The notes: generated by a model from the letters alone, not told the origin. DNA of 64,000 nt from Arthrinium phaeospermum (GCA_006503535.1 QYRS01000010.1:2232001-2296000); one strand, 5' to 3'; counted from the stretch's first letter, positions 22,257 to 33,016 are shown. Made by a program: numbers and translations.

Positions 22257-22978
22257 CTTTGCGACCCTGAATGTGTGTCTGTCGGTTTTCGGCCTGTCAG
22301 CCGGGTTGTGGCAATGGGCGTCTCGGTCTGGAGATTGGTGTGACAGAGTATTCAAGGTAGCAGCGCAGCGAACGGCCTCTTTGCGACCCAGGATTTTGAA
22401 GTTTTCGCAGGGGGATTGGAGAAAAGGGAAGCGAATTGGCTGTCGGTCAAGCCGTGTGTCGAATAATCCATCCAAATGCACCATGGGCTTTCCCAAATAA
22501 TTGCCGTCGCACCCTAGAAAAGTTTTGGTGGGGTCGCTTTGCTGGGGCCGCAGGGCTTATCGACCGCTGTTATCAGGCATGGCTTTGGGTGAGTGACGCC
22601 AGTAAACTGGAGCAAGCGCCAGAGGAGAAAAAAAAGAGAATTTCGCCCCGCGCCTGGCAGTTTAAGGCAAGTTGGGTCAAAGTTGCCCCTCCATTTCGGT
22701 TCGGTCATAGCGAATTAATTGGGCTTTTGTCAATTATTCAGCGAGCCCGCCAGGTACAACAGGAAACCAAAGGCACGAGATCAGCAAGTGGGAAATCCAA
22801 ACCACAACAACTTCTCTTCTCCAACTTTTTCTATCTATCTGGTCGTAAACTACTCGACACTAGATTTCGGTAGTTATCCATTCAATACAAGAACATCTTG
22901 ATATCGACTCGTCGTTATCGCAAGTATTTGCACGTCCCAGACCCAACCAGAGATACCCCCCATTCACAACCACCCACC
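22257..22978. promoter_or_regulatory. Shared divergent promoter region LTV1/LSG1
   Basis: 722 bp between the start codons of two ribosome-assembly genes. Contains A-rich and T-rich tracts (for example 22626-22640 and 22820-22835) but no convincing PAC or RRPE-type element by eye. Co-regulation is an inference from gene pairing. Confidence 0.5.
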
Positions 22979-25015
22979 ATGGTGTTGGCAAAGTCCAAGG
23001 CCTCGGTCGGCCTCGGCAACTCGCTGATGAACGACCGGTTCGGCAAGGGCAAAGGCAAGAAGGAGGGCGTGACCCGAACCAACCATGCGACGGGCGAAGA
23101 GTACATCACAAACGACCGCAAGGAGGCCTCGTGGGTCAAGATGCGCTCCGTCACGCAGCAGTCCGCCATGGACGAGTTCCTGGCCACCGCCGAGCTGGCC
23201 GACACCGACTTCACCGCCGAGAAGATGAACAACCTCAAGATCATCCACACCGACCAGGTCAACCCCTGGCTGCTGTCCGCCGGCGAGGAGCGCGCCGTCA
23301 AGAGCAAGCAGAAGGCCCACAAGGAGCGCCTCACCGTCCCGCGCCGGCCGCACTGGGACAAGACCACCACCCCCGAAGAACTCGACAAGGCCGAGCGCGA
23401 GAGCTTTCTGGAGTGGCGCCGCGGCCTGGCCGAGCTGCAGGAGAGCAACGACTTGCTGATGACCCCCTTTGAGCGCAACCTCGAGGTCTGGCGCCAGCTG
23501 TGGCGTGTCATTGAGCGCTCCCACCTCGTCGTGCAGATTGTCGATGCGCGAAACCCGCTGATGTTCCGATCGGCGGATCTGGAGAACTACGTCAAGAAGG
23601 TCGACAGCAGGAAGGAGAACTTGTTGCTGGTCAACAAGGCGGATATGATGACGACCAAGCAGCGCCGGGTGTGGGCGCAATACTTCAAGGAGAAGAAGAT
23701 CGCCTACCGTTTCTTCTCGGCGTCTCTGGCCAAGGAGATGATCGAGGCTAGGGAGGCGGCAGAGTGGGACGGCCCGCTCAACCAGAAAGCCGCAGATGCG
23801 AAGGGGAAGTTCGTGGCCAAGCAACAGGAAGAGGAGTCTTCCGAAGAAGACGGGTCCGAGGAGGATGGCGAGTCCGAGGGTCACGAGTCGGGTGACGAGA
23901 ACGAAGGAAAGATGCGCCCTGGTGCAGCTTACGAAGAATCCGATGATGACGACATCCGGATTCTGACGGTGGAGGAGCTGGAAGAGGCCTTCCTGAAACA
24001 TATCCCAGATGCGGACCCCGATAGTAAGTTTGGTATATCAAGATCAACTGCAAGCATGCATGCGCTAACCCCTACAGACCCGGGCGAGAAGCTGAAGATT
24101 GGTCTGGTCGGATACCCCAACGTCGGAAAGTCGTCCACTATCAACGCCCTTATTGGAGCCAAGAAGGTCTCCGTCTCCGCTACGCCTGGTAAGACGAAGC
24201 ATTTCCAGACGATCCATCTCAGTGACAAGGTTATCCTGTGCGATTGCCCTGGTCTGGTGTTCCCCAACTTCGCCACCACCAAGGCGGATCTCGTGTGCAA
24301 CGGTGTCCTGCCCATCGATCAGCTCCGAGAGTACAGTGGCCCTTGTGGCCTGGTGGCCCACCGGATACCCCAGCCTTTCCTTGAGGCCATTTACGGTATT
24401 CACATCAAGACGAGGCCGATTGAGGAAGGTGGCACTGGTGTTCCGACAGCCAGCGAGATGCTATCTTCGTACGCCAAGGCACGTGGTTTCCAGACACAAG
24501 GTGTTGGTCAGCCCGATGAGTCCCGCGCGGCCCGTACCATCCTCAAGGACTACGTCAAGGGCAAGCTGCTTTACGTCGAGCCCCCGCCTGAGTACCCCGA
24601 CTCTGCCGAGTTCAACCGCGAACTCTACGATTCGGAACACCTGCCGGCCAAGCGCCGCGCCATCCTGCTAGCGGCCCTCGACGCCATGGACCATCCCGAT
24701 GACGCGACCGTCGACACGGAGATCCTGGCCCAGCCCACGGGCGCCAAGAGCAAGAGGCTCGACAAGACCTTCTTCGCCCGCGACGCCAACAACAAGGGCC
24801 ACATGGCCATGCCTTTCAGCTACAAGTACACGGAGCAGGGAAAGGAGCAGTCCGAGGTTGCCGGGGGTAGACATCTCAGTGGGCGCAAGGCCCGCACCAT
24901 GGTTGCGCTCGAGACGGGCATGGACCCCAAGGATGTGCGGCTGGGCAGCAGCAAGAAGCATTTTAAGGGCGGTGCTAAGAAGCGGGCCAAGAAGCCGGCG
25001 GCGGACGATGATTAG
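22979..25015 (+). CDS. LSG1: LSG1, large-subunit GTPase for 60S maturation
   Basis: Two exons: 22979-24023 and 24078-25015. The 54-nt intron (GTAAGT, branch GCTAAC, CTACAG) is in frame without a stop. Spliced product 660 aa (yeast Lsg1 640). This cytoplasmic GTPase releases the export adaptor Nmd3 from 60S subunits. Circularly permuted G motifs are visible: DARNP near 189-193, NKAD (G4) 219-222, an acidic insert 284-340, then GYPNVGKSS (G1) from residue 360 and DCPG (G3) near 404-407. The C-terminus is Lys-rich (KKHFKGGAKKRAKK). Start chosen at CACCATGG; an upstream in-frame ORF is untranslated leader. High certainty. Confidence 0.96.
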   Translation: MVLAKSKASVGLGNSLMNDRFGKGKGKKEGVTRTNHATGEEYITNDRKEASWVKMRSVTQQSAMDEFLATAELADTDFTAEKMNNLKIIHTDQVNPWLLSAGEERAVKSKQKAHKERLTVPRRPHWDKTTTPEELDKAERESFLEWRRGLAELQESNDLLMTPFERNLEVWRQLWRVIERSHLVVQIVDARNPLMFRSADLENYVKKVDSRKENLLLVNKADMMTTKQRRVWAQYFKEKKIAYRFFSASLAKEMIEAREAAEWDGPLNQKAADAKGKFVAKQQEEESSEEDGSEEDGESEGHESGDENEGKMRPGAAYEESDDDDIRILTVEELEEAFLKHIPDADPDSKFGISRSTASMHALTPTDPGEKLKIGLVGYPNVGKSSTINALIGAKKVSVSATPGKTKHFQTIHLSDKVILCDCPGLVFPNFATTKADLVCNGVLPIDQLREYSGPCGLVAHRIPQPFLEAIYGIHIKTRPIEEGGTGVPTASEMLSSYAKARGFQTQGVGQPDESRAARTILKDYVKGKLLYVEPPPEYPDSAEFNRELYDSEHLPAKRRAILLAALDAMDHPDDATVDTEILAQPTGAKSKRLDKTFFARDANNKGHMAMPFSYKYTEQGKEQSEVAGGRHLSGRKARTMVALETGMDPKDVRLGSSKKHFKGGAKKRAKKPAADDD

Positions 25016-25324
25016 GAAGCGAGAGAACGGAACAACAAAAAGAAAAAAAGATACGAAAAGAACATAGGAGTCCCATAGGTCACTTTTAGGGAAATCGGAA
25101 TTTGTCAATGAGACTCGGAGTTGCAAGTATATTCGCGCACCTATTAGAACGATGCCCAGACGCAAGTGATTAGCCACGATACTATCAGCAACAACACTTA
25201 TTATCCTCAATCTACCTCACGGTGGTCGAGGCCTGATGTTCCGCTCATGAAAAGCCTAACCCCCGTTTGTTAGGTATGGTTGCGACCCCCTCGAAGGCTT
25301 CTTGGAGATTGCTTAATGCTGCGC

Positions 25325-25470
25325 GACACAGTGGAGACTATCAAGCTAAGAATATGTGGTTCAGCCGTTGCGGATAATACCATTCTCGGAGAAAGACAAG
25401 GCGTGCTGCGCGCATTTGCTCCATTCGAGCATCTGGTGGCGGAACAGCCCGGTCGGTCACCCGTCGTTCT
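25325..25470 (+). repeat. Dispersed relic repeat, copy B
   Basis: Inverted match to 18880-19020. In copy B the frame TILGERQGVLRAFAPFEHLV stays open through the core, so it may be nearer the ancestral sequence. Located in the LSG1 3' intergenic region, with no surrounding gene. The rest of 25016-26537 has only short ORFs and simple repeats. Confidence 0.7.
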
Positions 25471-26537
25471 GGGGCCCGAAGGCCCGTAGCTCCCACAACT
25501 ACACCATGCATCGCAGAAACCAGAGGTGCGTCAGTTCCTCGCTAGGTAGGTAGGTATACGAGGGAAAATGCTCACGTAAACTCTGAACCAAGCACCACAG
25601 ACAAGACAGAAAACGTATTCGGGTTTCGATGTAGCCATTGGAACCAAGCGTGTATGCCCCGGATCTGAAGTCGGCCAGCCGTTCGTCTATAATTGTTGTT
25701 GTTGTTATTGCTGTATTCTTCAACGTCTAGGGTGCGGCTCCGCCGCACCGACCCACCTCTCGAGGATATGGGACGTGCCCCTATCCATCTATCTATCATC
25801 TGATAGTATACATGGAGTCTTGAGACTAGAGGAGCATTTTATGGCTATTAGCTTACCTCCATCGGATTCATTAATAAATACAAAGTCTTCCATTTTAAAA
25901 TGACCAGTTTGATCGTGTATGGGTGGCCTATCCCCTGTTCGGCTCAGCATGGATTTTGTGTGTTTCCTATGACTGTTTCGATAACGCTAGAGGCAACTAC
26001 TGTTATTATACTGCCATAACGGCTACTGCTCTCCCAGTACATAACACTCAGAATACCCCAGCGGTGCTGGAGGAAGGGAACAATCCCAACTCAAAGGGAG
26101 GGGTCGGTAGAAGGAGGGGAGAAACCCTCCGATGGACAAGCCGTGGTTGTGCTTACCTCTGACAAATTTCACTGTTAGATACATTGTCCAAACACTTATA
26201 GCTGAAACACATGCTAGTCACACCTAGGGCCAATGAGAGAATGGCGTTTACTGTCATATCTTTGTTCAAACAAGCATATAGTGAGCCACATTGTCAACAT
26301 TGAATATGAACAGTCTGATTGTCCTCACTTGAAAGAATATCAAAACACATCGGCATTGTTCACTTCCGAAGAACACCATTAAATATCATGGCTTCGTGCA
26401 CTTCTCTTGCTCCATCTGGCTTCATTTTCGCACCACAGCAGCAAACAAAGTCATAACAGCCTCCCCCTTCATATACAATCACTAACTCTAAGAGATTCCA
26501 GTAACCAAGACACAGTAAGCACACCCCTTGCTCAACC

Positions 26538-27170
26538 ATGGCTCCCCGGACAACGTATACCAACTCCAAGAAGCGCTGGATCGCCGAAGGCCTCTGCCGC
26601 GACGGCGTCCTGACGAAGCCGTACAGCCGGTTCCCCTTCGGCCGTGTGCAAGACATGGACGAATTCCACGCCTACTACCAGTCCGGCGAGTCCGAGGACG
26701 GCGAGAAGTTCCAGGCCGGAAAACGCGCCCTCGACACGAAGATCCGCCGCATGCTCCGCAACGACTTTGCCGCCTTCGCCGAGGAGATCCCGGACCATGT
26801 CAAGGTTACCGACGGCGTCCCCAACGACGGCAACGTCCTCGTCCGCTGGGTCTATAGCACATGGCACATGTACCAGTCCGACGAAGAGGAGGCGGATGCG
26901 ATGGATGTGGACGGAGAAGACGACGATGACGACGACGACGACGACCTCCCTCTTGGTGCGCCGGAGAAGGTGCTGGACGAGATTGTGGTTCAGCCCAAAC
27001 AACAGCCAGCCCAGGAGGAGCCCAAGGGGGAAGGAAGCAACAACGGCCAGGGTGCTCCCGCAGTCCAGCAAGACGCAAACCAGAACCAATTTCATCTGGA
27101 GCCGCCGAGCGAGGAATCCATACGCCAAATGGAGGAGTACCACCAGTGGATCCAGTCCAAGGACGACTAA
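26538..27170 (+). CDS. Acidic orphan protein
   Basis: Single exon, 210 aa, starting in the favourable context CAACCATGG. The N-terminal 110 residues look folded (KKRWIAEGLCRDGVLTKPYSRFPFGRV, with W, F, Y spaced regularly, and RWVYSTWHMYQ). They are followed by MDVDGEDDDDDDDDDLPLG, a poly-Asp spacer, then a Gln/Glu/Pro-rich disordered tail. No domain recognised. High coding GC with strong third-position bias supports a real gene. The acidic tract suggests nuclear or chromatin-associated function, but that is a guess. Confidence 0.72.
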   Translation: MAPRTTYTNSKKRWIAEGLCRDGVLTKPYSRFPFGRVQDMDEFHAYYQSGESEDGEKFQAGKRALDTKIRRMLRNDFAAFAEEIPDHVKVTDGVPNDGNVLVRWVYSTWHMYQSDEEEADAMDVDGEDDDDDDDDDLPLGAPEKVLDEIVVQPKQQPAQEEPKGEGSNNGQGAPAVQQDANQNQFHLEPPSEESIRQMEEYHQWIQSKDD

Positions 27171-27514
27171 GTCTAGATGAAAGGTAGGTAGGTAGAACGG
27201 ACGACTTACAGTCTCTCGAGGCTGGGACGGCATTGCGACTCCCCTGCATGATGGAATAGAACAGAATCATTCATGAACCCCAGAATCCCACAGTTGCTCA
27301 CGTAGTAGAAATGTGGTGTGTGCCCAAAAGTCGTCGTGAAATTTATTATTGTGATTTCATCTCAATGCAGCCGTTGCTCACCTGAGCTGAGCTGAGACTG
27401 GTTTGGTACCACGACTACCCTGTCCGAATATATCGCTGCCTTGGATGGTAGAGTGGAGGCCATTGATGCGAAAGGGCGGCCGTCCCAAGAAGCCATCAAA
27501 TTAGCTTGGTAATA

Positions 27515-28061
27515 CTAACAAGAGAAACCACAGTCCAGGTCGACAGTTCTATGGCGTTGGATAAAGGGCCCCAGATCCCACCGACCAACGCTGCAGCGGT
27601 CGTTCTGAGAACCTGCAATACCGGACTCCCAGTGGTCTGACATGTACGTGAATTCAACCTGCGGGGGGGAGAAGGAATGGTAAGCCAATACCAGAAAGAA
27701 GAGGAGTAAAAAGTGGATTCAAACTAACCAGGTTATCGTCGATGGATGCGCTGACTTTCAGGGGGACTTCCAAACCGCCTACCTCGCCGTGGAATGGCCT
27801 ATTGTTTTTGGCGGCCCATGGGGCCCCGAAACCGACATGTTCTATAAAGTTCCCTTCGCCGTCGTAGATACGGACAGATGCGTATTGCGATTTTGCCTTT
27901 TTGTTTACGGAGATCGTAACGTGGACGCCGCAGCTGCCGGGGGTCCAGACGTTCGAGCGCGGAGTGGGCTTCCAGTTGGCGGGTCTCCATCTGTCCGGCT
28001 CGTCCGCCCAGGCCTTGGAAGCGAGGCCGAGGACGGCCAGGAAAGTGATAATGGCGCGCAT
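27515..28061 (-). CDS. Two-exon small secreted protein, unknown
   Basis: Exon 1 28061-27729 and exon 2 27658-27515, joined by a 70-nt intron (GTTAGT ... CCCCCGCAG), phase 0; 158 aa. Reading through the intron gives a false C-terminus ending in LLPPAG. Signal peptide MRAIITFLAVLGLASKAWA with an A-W-A cleavage site. The mature part begins DEPDRWRPANW and has four cysteines: one in PGSCGVHVT from exon 1, and three from exon 2 (NDRCSVG, LDCGF and the final residue). Cysteine pairing therefore needs exon 2, which supports the splice. No family recognised; effector-like class by size and secretion. Confidence 0.72.
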
Positions 28062-28204
28062 CTTATGATGATGATGGCGATGACGGCGATGATGTTTGAT
28101 GTGTCTTTTGGGGAATGGTCAAGGTCTGATATTTATGTGTACAATTAAGATAGGGACGAGAGAGGGGATTCTTTATTTTGTCCGATTCACGCTAGGGCTC
28201 CTCA

Positions 28205-28472
28205 GCAAAAACAAGAGACTCATAAAGAGCAGGTTACCTAAATGTACAAAAGAGGAGGAGGTAAAAGTACAAGCCTACTTTCTCAAATTACGACAAAAAT
28301 ATCGGTGGGTATAATATCTGTTCTAAAACGCTAAGCCCAATAACTTACGCATCTGTGGCTGGCATTCATCCGTGATGTGATATTCACACGAGACTTGCGA
28401 GGGAATCCAGCCATCGGTTAGAAATGTATTATTTTCGAGGTAACCTGCTCTTTAGGAGTCTTTTGTTTTTAC
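28205..28472. mobile_element. MITE-like element with 35-bp terminal inverted repeats
   Basis: Left arm 28205-28239 and right arm 28438-28472 are reverse complements with 3 mismatches in 35. Total length is 268 bp, with no ORF inside. No target-site duplication is evident at the borders. A related single arm-like sequence occurs at 60175-60205. Could be a non-autonomous DNA transposon or a hairpin left by an inverted duplication. Confidence 0.6.
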
Positions 28473-28559
28473 CGGGAAAGAGATCGAGAGAGAGACAAAC
28501 TCGAAGCGTTCCGCCAGATTGGCCTCTTTTGGCCTCGGACCTCAAAACCCACGCTCCAG

Positions 28560-28645
28560 CTGATCGGTCTCGGAGACACCACCAACGTTAGGCGGCGGTG
28601 CCGGTGGCGGACCCAGCGCACCTCCTCGTCCTGCCAACTCCACGG
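28560..28645 (-). repeat. Conserved Pro-rich module shared with 44 kb
   Basis: On the minus strand reads ELAGRGGALGPPPAPPP then NVGGVSETDQL. The same module is found in the ORF at 44017-44403 (ELAGGGAALDPPPAPPP ... NVGGVSEIDQL). Synonymous and conservative differences suggest both were once coding. Confidence 0.6.
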
Positions 28646-28909
28646 CGTCCGCCAAGACCCCCGTCCGCCAAGACCAGCTTACTTGCGTAAAGACAATTTA
28701 TTAACCACTTGCCCAGGTGGGTGGGTGTGCGTATGAGTTTGCCAATGCCACAACAGACAGCCCATCCGAAGTCACGACGTCGCTAACAATTCGCTCGTTC
28801 GTCTCCCTTTGTGGCCAGAGAACTCGCTGGGGAAGGAAGGTATAAACAGGACCCTTGAGAGCCGAAATTTGCGTGCTTGCAAACTCCGTCCTGGAAGGAC
28901 GGTAGTAGG

Positions 28910-29542
28910 TTAGGATGGCGGTTCTTTGTTACTACCGCTGCTATTAATACTGCTACTACCTTTCCCGCTGCCGTTATTATTACTGCTGCTGCTGCTTCTG
29001 TTACCGCTGCTACTACTATTATTATTATTGCCGCTACTGCTACCGCTACCGTTGTTATTTTTGCTACTACCGCTACCGTTACCGATGCCATTATTATTGT
29101 TGCTACTACCGCTGCCGTTATTGTTATTGCTATCACCGCTGCCGTTATTGTTATTGCTATCACCGCTGCCGTTTTTATTATTACCGCTACCGCTACCGTT
29201 GTTATTATTGCTATTACCGCTACCGCTGTTGTTGTTGCTGCTGCCGTTGTTGTTGTTGCTGCTGCCGTTGTTGTTGTTGCTGCTGCCGCTGTCGTTGCTT
29301 TTGCTACTTTTGATCGTCAACTTCCTGGCGGCCCATCTTGAGCTGGACTTGCCATTAACGCCATCGCCACCTGTCGCCATGTTGTGAGAATCTCGGGCGG
29401 CGCCCGACAAACTTGAAGTGTCCCGCCAGAGTGGCCTGGCCTGGCCTCTGTGGCCTGGCCTCTGTGGCCTAGAGTCTTGAGCCCCACGCCCCAGCTGGCG
29501 ATTCGTTGTTGTTGTTGTTGTTGCAACTTCCCGGTGGCCCAT
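28910..29542 (-). CDS. Low-complexity Ser/Asn/Gly ORF
   Basis: 210 codons from an ATG at 29542 (MGHREVATTTTTTNRQ). From residue 95 it is almost only Ser, Asn and Gly in units such as N-N-N-N-G-S-G-D-S. The opposite strand is also open (poly-Leu, Ala/Thr/Ile), which is expected from trinucleotide-rich DNA, so coding status is doubtful. In favour: its start M-G-H-R-E-V-A-T-T-T matches the start of the ORF at 44403 (M-A-H-Q-E-V-A-T-T-T). It may be a remnant of a two-copy low-complexity gene family next to SET genes. Confidence 0.3.
   Translation of the reverse strand: MGHREVATTTTTTNRQLGRGAQDSRPQRPGHRGQARPLWRDTSSLSGAARDSHNMATGGDGVNGKSSSRWAARKLTIKSSKSNDSGSSNNNNGSSNNNNGSSNNNSGSGNSNNNNGSGSGNNKNGSGDSNNNNGSGDSNNNNGSGSSNNNNGIGNGSGSSKNNNGSGSSSGNNNNSSSSGNRSSSSSNNNGSGKGSSSINSSGSNKEPPS
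28920..29300. repeat. Trinucleotide-rich minisatellite tract
   Basis: Degenerate GCT/GCC/GTT/ATT triplets with ordered higher units. A 27-bp unit beginning CCGCTGCCGTTATTGTTATT is duplicated at about 29108-29161, and an 18-bp GTTGTTGTTGCTGCTGCC unit is repeated three times at 29225-29285. Confidence 0.8.
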
Positions 29543-29599
29543 CTTGAGCGATTAGGCATGGTCAGCGTCGTCGCAGTAAGTCGATACGATGGATTGATG

Positions 29600-30030
29600 C
29601 GAAAAGGCGCCTGTCCGAAGAATCGGGTGATCGACGGCGAATGTAGTGATCGATTCGATGGTCATGTATGAATGTGATATAGTATTGTGATGTAGTATTG
29701 TGATGTGGTGTTGTGTTGTGGTGTTGTAAGGTGGTGGAATGGCTTGAGGGTCTGCTAGAGGGACGGAGACTCGCTAGGACAGAATGGAAGGCCCAGCGGG
29801 CTCGTACTTCAAAGTTTAGGTACCGGTAGTCATTGGAAAGCTGGCGACAGAGTAACAGAATTGGTGGTGGAATAGAATAACCCGTCCTGACTTAATAAAC
29901 CCTTTCAAGTCGACCGATAAGGAGCCTCCTTTCAATCGGGCTCCATCGCTCAAGCTTAACCCAACATCACATGACCACATCGCCACATCACATCACCACA
30001 ACACATCACCATCGCCGTCGACTACCATCT
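29600..30030. repeat. Imperfect inverted repeat built from ACAACACC minisatellite
   Basis: 29600-29735 read on the minus strand closely matches 44450-44600 on the plus strand (ACAACACCAC runs followed by ACCATCGAATCGATCACTAC and GCCGTCGATCAC). A weaker plus-strand version lies at 29960-30025. The two arms face each other around about 220 bp. Confidence 0.65.
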
Positions 30031-30370
30031 TTGCCACAGCGGAATATGAACACAGGCAAGGAAAAGCATTCGTTCAATTCACCAGTAACACCCCCATCGT
30101 GTTGGAAGTACCGCAGTAATACCAACTAGCCAGGGCTTCGCGCGGGGGTGTTAAATCGCATGGAAAGGTGCCGTCTACGCCAACGCCCGTTGCCAGCTGC
30201 CTCTCGTCAACGCCAGCCAGCCCCTTTCCTATACCGAAACTATCCCCTCGCGAGGACACCCTCAGGGTATTGTGCTCGTCCCGTATCCAGCCACAGAACA
30301 TGTAATCTGATCATTTTCTAATCAGGCGGTAGCTTAGAGCATGATCACACTGTACTAGCCCTGTACAAGC

Positions 30371-33016
30371 TCAAAACCAGATGTCGGCGTGATGGAACTT
30401 CTCCCTGAATCCGACCGGAGTGCCAGTGTATATCTTCCAGAGCAGTTGAGCAAGCACCCGGAACCGCTTGGCCAGCACCGGCTTGTCCAGCCGGTGATAC
30501 GCTATGCACGCGTACAGGGCGGCGTCCACGATGCACTCCGTCTGGACCGAAGCCGCCGAATCCCAAGTCAGCTTCTCTTGCGTCTCGTCGATCGCCAGCA
30601 CAAAGCCAGAGTCACGGAAACCGAGGAGGGCCCACTTCAACATGAGTTCCGGGCGGCCTTTGATGTGGTCATGACACACTTTGGCGCAGCAAACCGCTAT
30701 CCGGCAAAGGTCAGGCCGCGGAACGGAGCCGCTGTAGATAGTGCGGGGAAACGTCTCCTCGATGACTTGGCGGTGTTTCTCAAACTTCGCTAACAAGGGA
30801 TGGTCCACGGAAGTGCCTGTGGACTCTGGTCATAAATTAGTATCACTCTTCTTTGGATCAACAGGACATATCAGGGAGTGATAAGATCAGCTCCTGGGAA
30901 CAAAACGGTACATCCACTCCGATTGAGCCACTGGCCCAGTCGAGAGGCAATCGCAGGAGTAAGAAAGAAGAGGCACTGAAACCCACTTACCAGTTGCTGA
31001 GCTCCTGGGGTCTTTCCGCTTCATCATCGATTCAAACTTGAAAGAATGGTAATCGTTGTCGAATTCTTTCAAGCGGTCTCGGCGTTCGTCCAGCTTTTGA
31101 TCCGAACATTGCTCGTGGGCCTTGCAAACGACACATTGGCAGCGAAAATCGTAGTTGAGACTCAGTTTTTCCTGCAGCTTCCTGGGGTCGTTATCCACCC
31201 CATGTTCGTATACGATGGTGATCTCATCTCCCTTTTTGATATTCTTGGCGGCCCGGATGATATTCAGATCTCCTATGGAGGTATGGACCGAGTTTGAATC
31301 ACATGCGTGATTGATCATTGAGGCGTGGGGATATATCCCGCAATGATGGCTGTCGTTGATCACCATCTCCATAAGATGTCCGAGATTATCCCGAGGCATT
31401 TCGCCGAAGAAATTAGATTGCACCTCGCTCGAACACAGAGCCGTTGTCAAGAAGACATTGAATTGCACCGCAGAATGAAGGGCGAGGCTGTCGACCACTG
31501 GCTTGCCGTCGACGAGGTTGCCGCTTCGTATTTTCCGGGGTCCAGAATGAAGTTGGAAAACCGGCTCATCCACCGAGTCGGCACGAAGCATCTTGTGCAT
31601 AAGCATCATGGGCAGTCGTGCCAATGTGCCCGTGTTTGGCTCCTTGTAGATGTTTGGCCAGTTCGCGTCAAGGAAGGCGTCGCTTGAACGGTCGTGGTGG
31701 AAGCTGGCAACAAAAGCCTTTTCGCACATGACCAGCTCTCCCATGGGAATATCTCGAGCCGCGACCAAGCCACGACCGCGGGCTTGGCCAAAATCAACGA
31801 CCTCTGTGTTTCGGAGGAAACTGGCTGTGTCTGTTCTTGGCTCCGAGGGTCGGATGAGATTGAGGATCGTCTGGAAGTCGTATATTCCTGTTTTCTCCTC
31901 TTTCACGCGCTTCATTGCGCGTTGCAGGCCACCCAAAGCTGCTTCAGTAGACTGCGTCATTGGCAGTTTTGAAGCATCTGCGAAGTGACGTGCGGCTTCC
32001 TCGAAACGGCCAAGACCATACAAGGCCCACCCGGCGCGGCACTGGGCCTTGTATTGCAGTAAAACGTGATGATCATCCATGTCTTCTGTCGATTGGTCAA
32101 TGGATGCAATGGCATCGCTCAGAGCTTGCTGGAATCGTCCAAGAGATAGGTTGGCCAAAGCACGATTGCGTAGAATATCGCGCTCGAGTGCATCTTCGGC
32201 CAGCGTGCACAGTGAGGCCGCCATGGTGTATAGGCGGGCAGCTCTCATGACCTCCTTTTTGCCTACCGCTCTGTTTCCTTCTGATTTGAGCTGGCTTGCA
32301 CCCTTCGGGTACTGGGCGAATACTTCGTCCTTCCATTGAGTGGGGTAAAGGTCGCTCGAAATGTCTAGCTCGATGAGGTCGGACGGGTGATCGACCTGGA
32401 TTCCGTGCTGGCCGCCAGGGAAATTGACGTAGTAGGGCTCTTTGACGGCGAGCACAATACCCTCAGGGAGAATTTCTTCGGCTGTCAGAGAATGGTCTCT
32501 GCACTGTAGGATGATGCAATCAACACCCCCTCGGGTGTCCTCGACTGCCGCGCATAGGTAGCGATTGCAGTCTGGTTTTGTGAAAGTTCGGATCACTATC
32601 ATAGATCCTCTCTCAACTTTGTTGATGACAAGCTGTTAGGACGTGTCAGTATCCTTATAGATGATGATGAGATGGAATGACCCGTCCTGACTTACTTGAT
32701 TCAAGAGGATTGGCCGCAGGCTCGCCAAAGGCGCCTCACAAGCTGGTGGGCAAAGCTTCTCACTAATCAGATAGGGCCGGATGATGCTCTCTTCAGTCGT
32801 GCCATCGATTTTGCGAAAAGTGTCTTTCATCTCCTCGAAGAAGCCTCCATGTGCAAATATTCGCTCGAGGTCCGAACGGGACTTGGTGTTCTGGTTGCTG
32901 GCTTGGTGTCCATCCATGGATTGCTGGAGTAAGAGGAGCCTTGTCTCGTGCTCAGTCTCCATGAGAGCCCCAAGGTTGGGCCTCGTCATCGATAAGATGG
33001 TGTCTGAAGACGCCAT
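30371..33016 (-). CDS. TPR-SET domain protein (SMYD-like methyltransferase family)
   Basis: Three exons: 33016-32696, 32632-30991, 30816-30371; 802 aa, phases agree. Residues around 190-310 form TPR-like helices (QLKSEGNRAVGKKEVMRAARLY; ALERDILRNRALANLSLGRF; QCRAGWALYGLGRFEEAARH). A split SET domain follows: GRGLVAARDIPMGELVMCEKAF, then INHACDSNSV (the NHxCxxN-type cofactor motif), GDEITIVYE and a post-SET CQCVVC. No MYND finger is seen in the usual insertion position. Such proteins are putative lysine methyltransferases; substrate unknown. The last exon (CCAKVCHDHIKGRPELMLKW) is also typical of fungal TPR-SET proteins. A broken partial copy lies at 44935-45200. Confidence 0.88.

Noticed and set aside
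22257..22496. In-frame N-terminal extension of LTV1
   Set aside because: The conserved family start is at 22256; the extension reads as non-conserved promoter sequence.
29100..29300. Regularly spaced repeats, possible CRISPR array
   Set aside because: Units are contiguous triplet repeats without unique spacers; eukaryotic context.
28926..29387. Poly-leucine ORF on the plus strand
   Set aside because: Frame effect of trinucleotide-rich DNA (CTG/TTA/TTG runs); no start context or domain.
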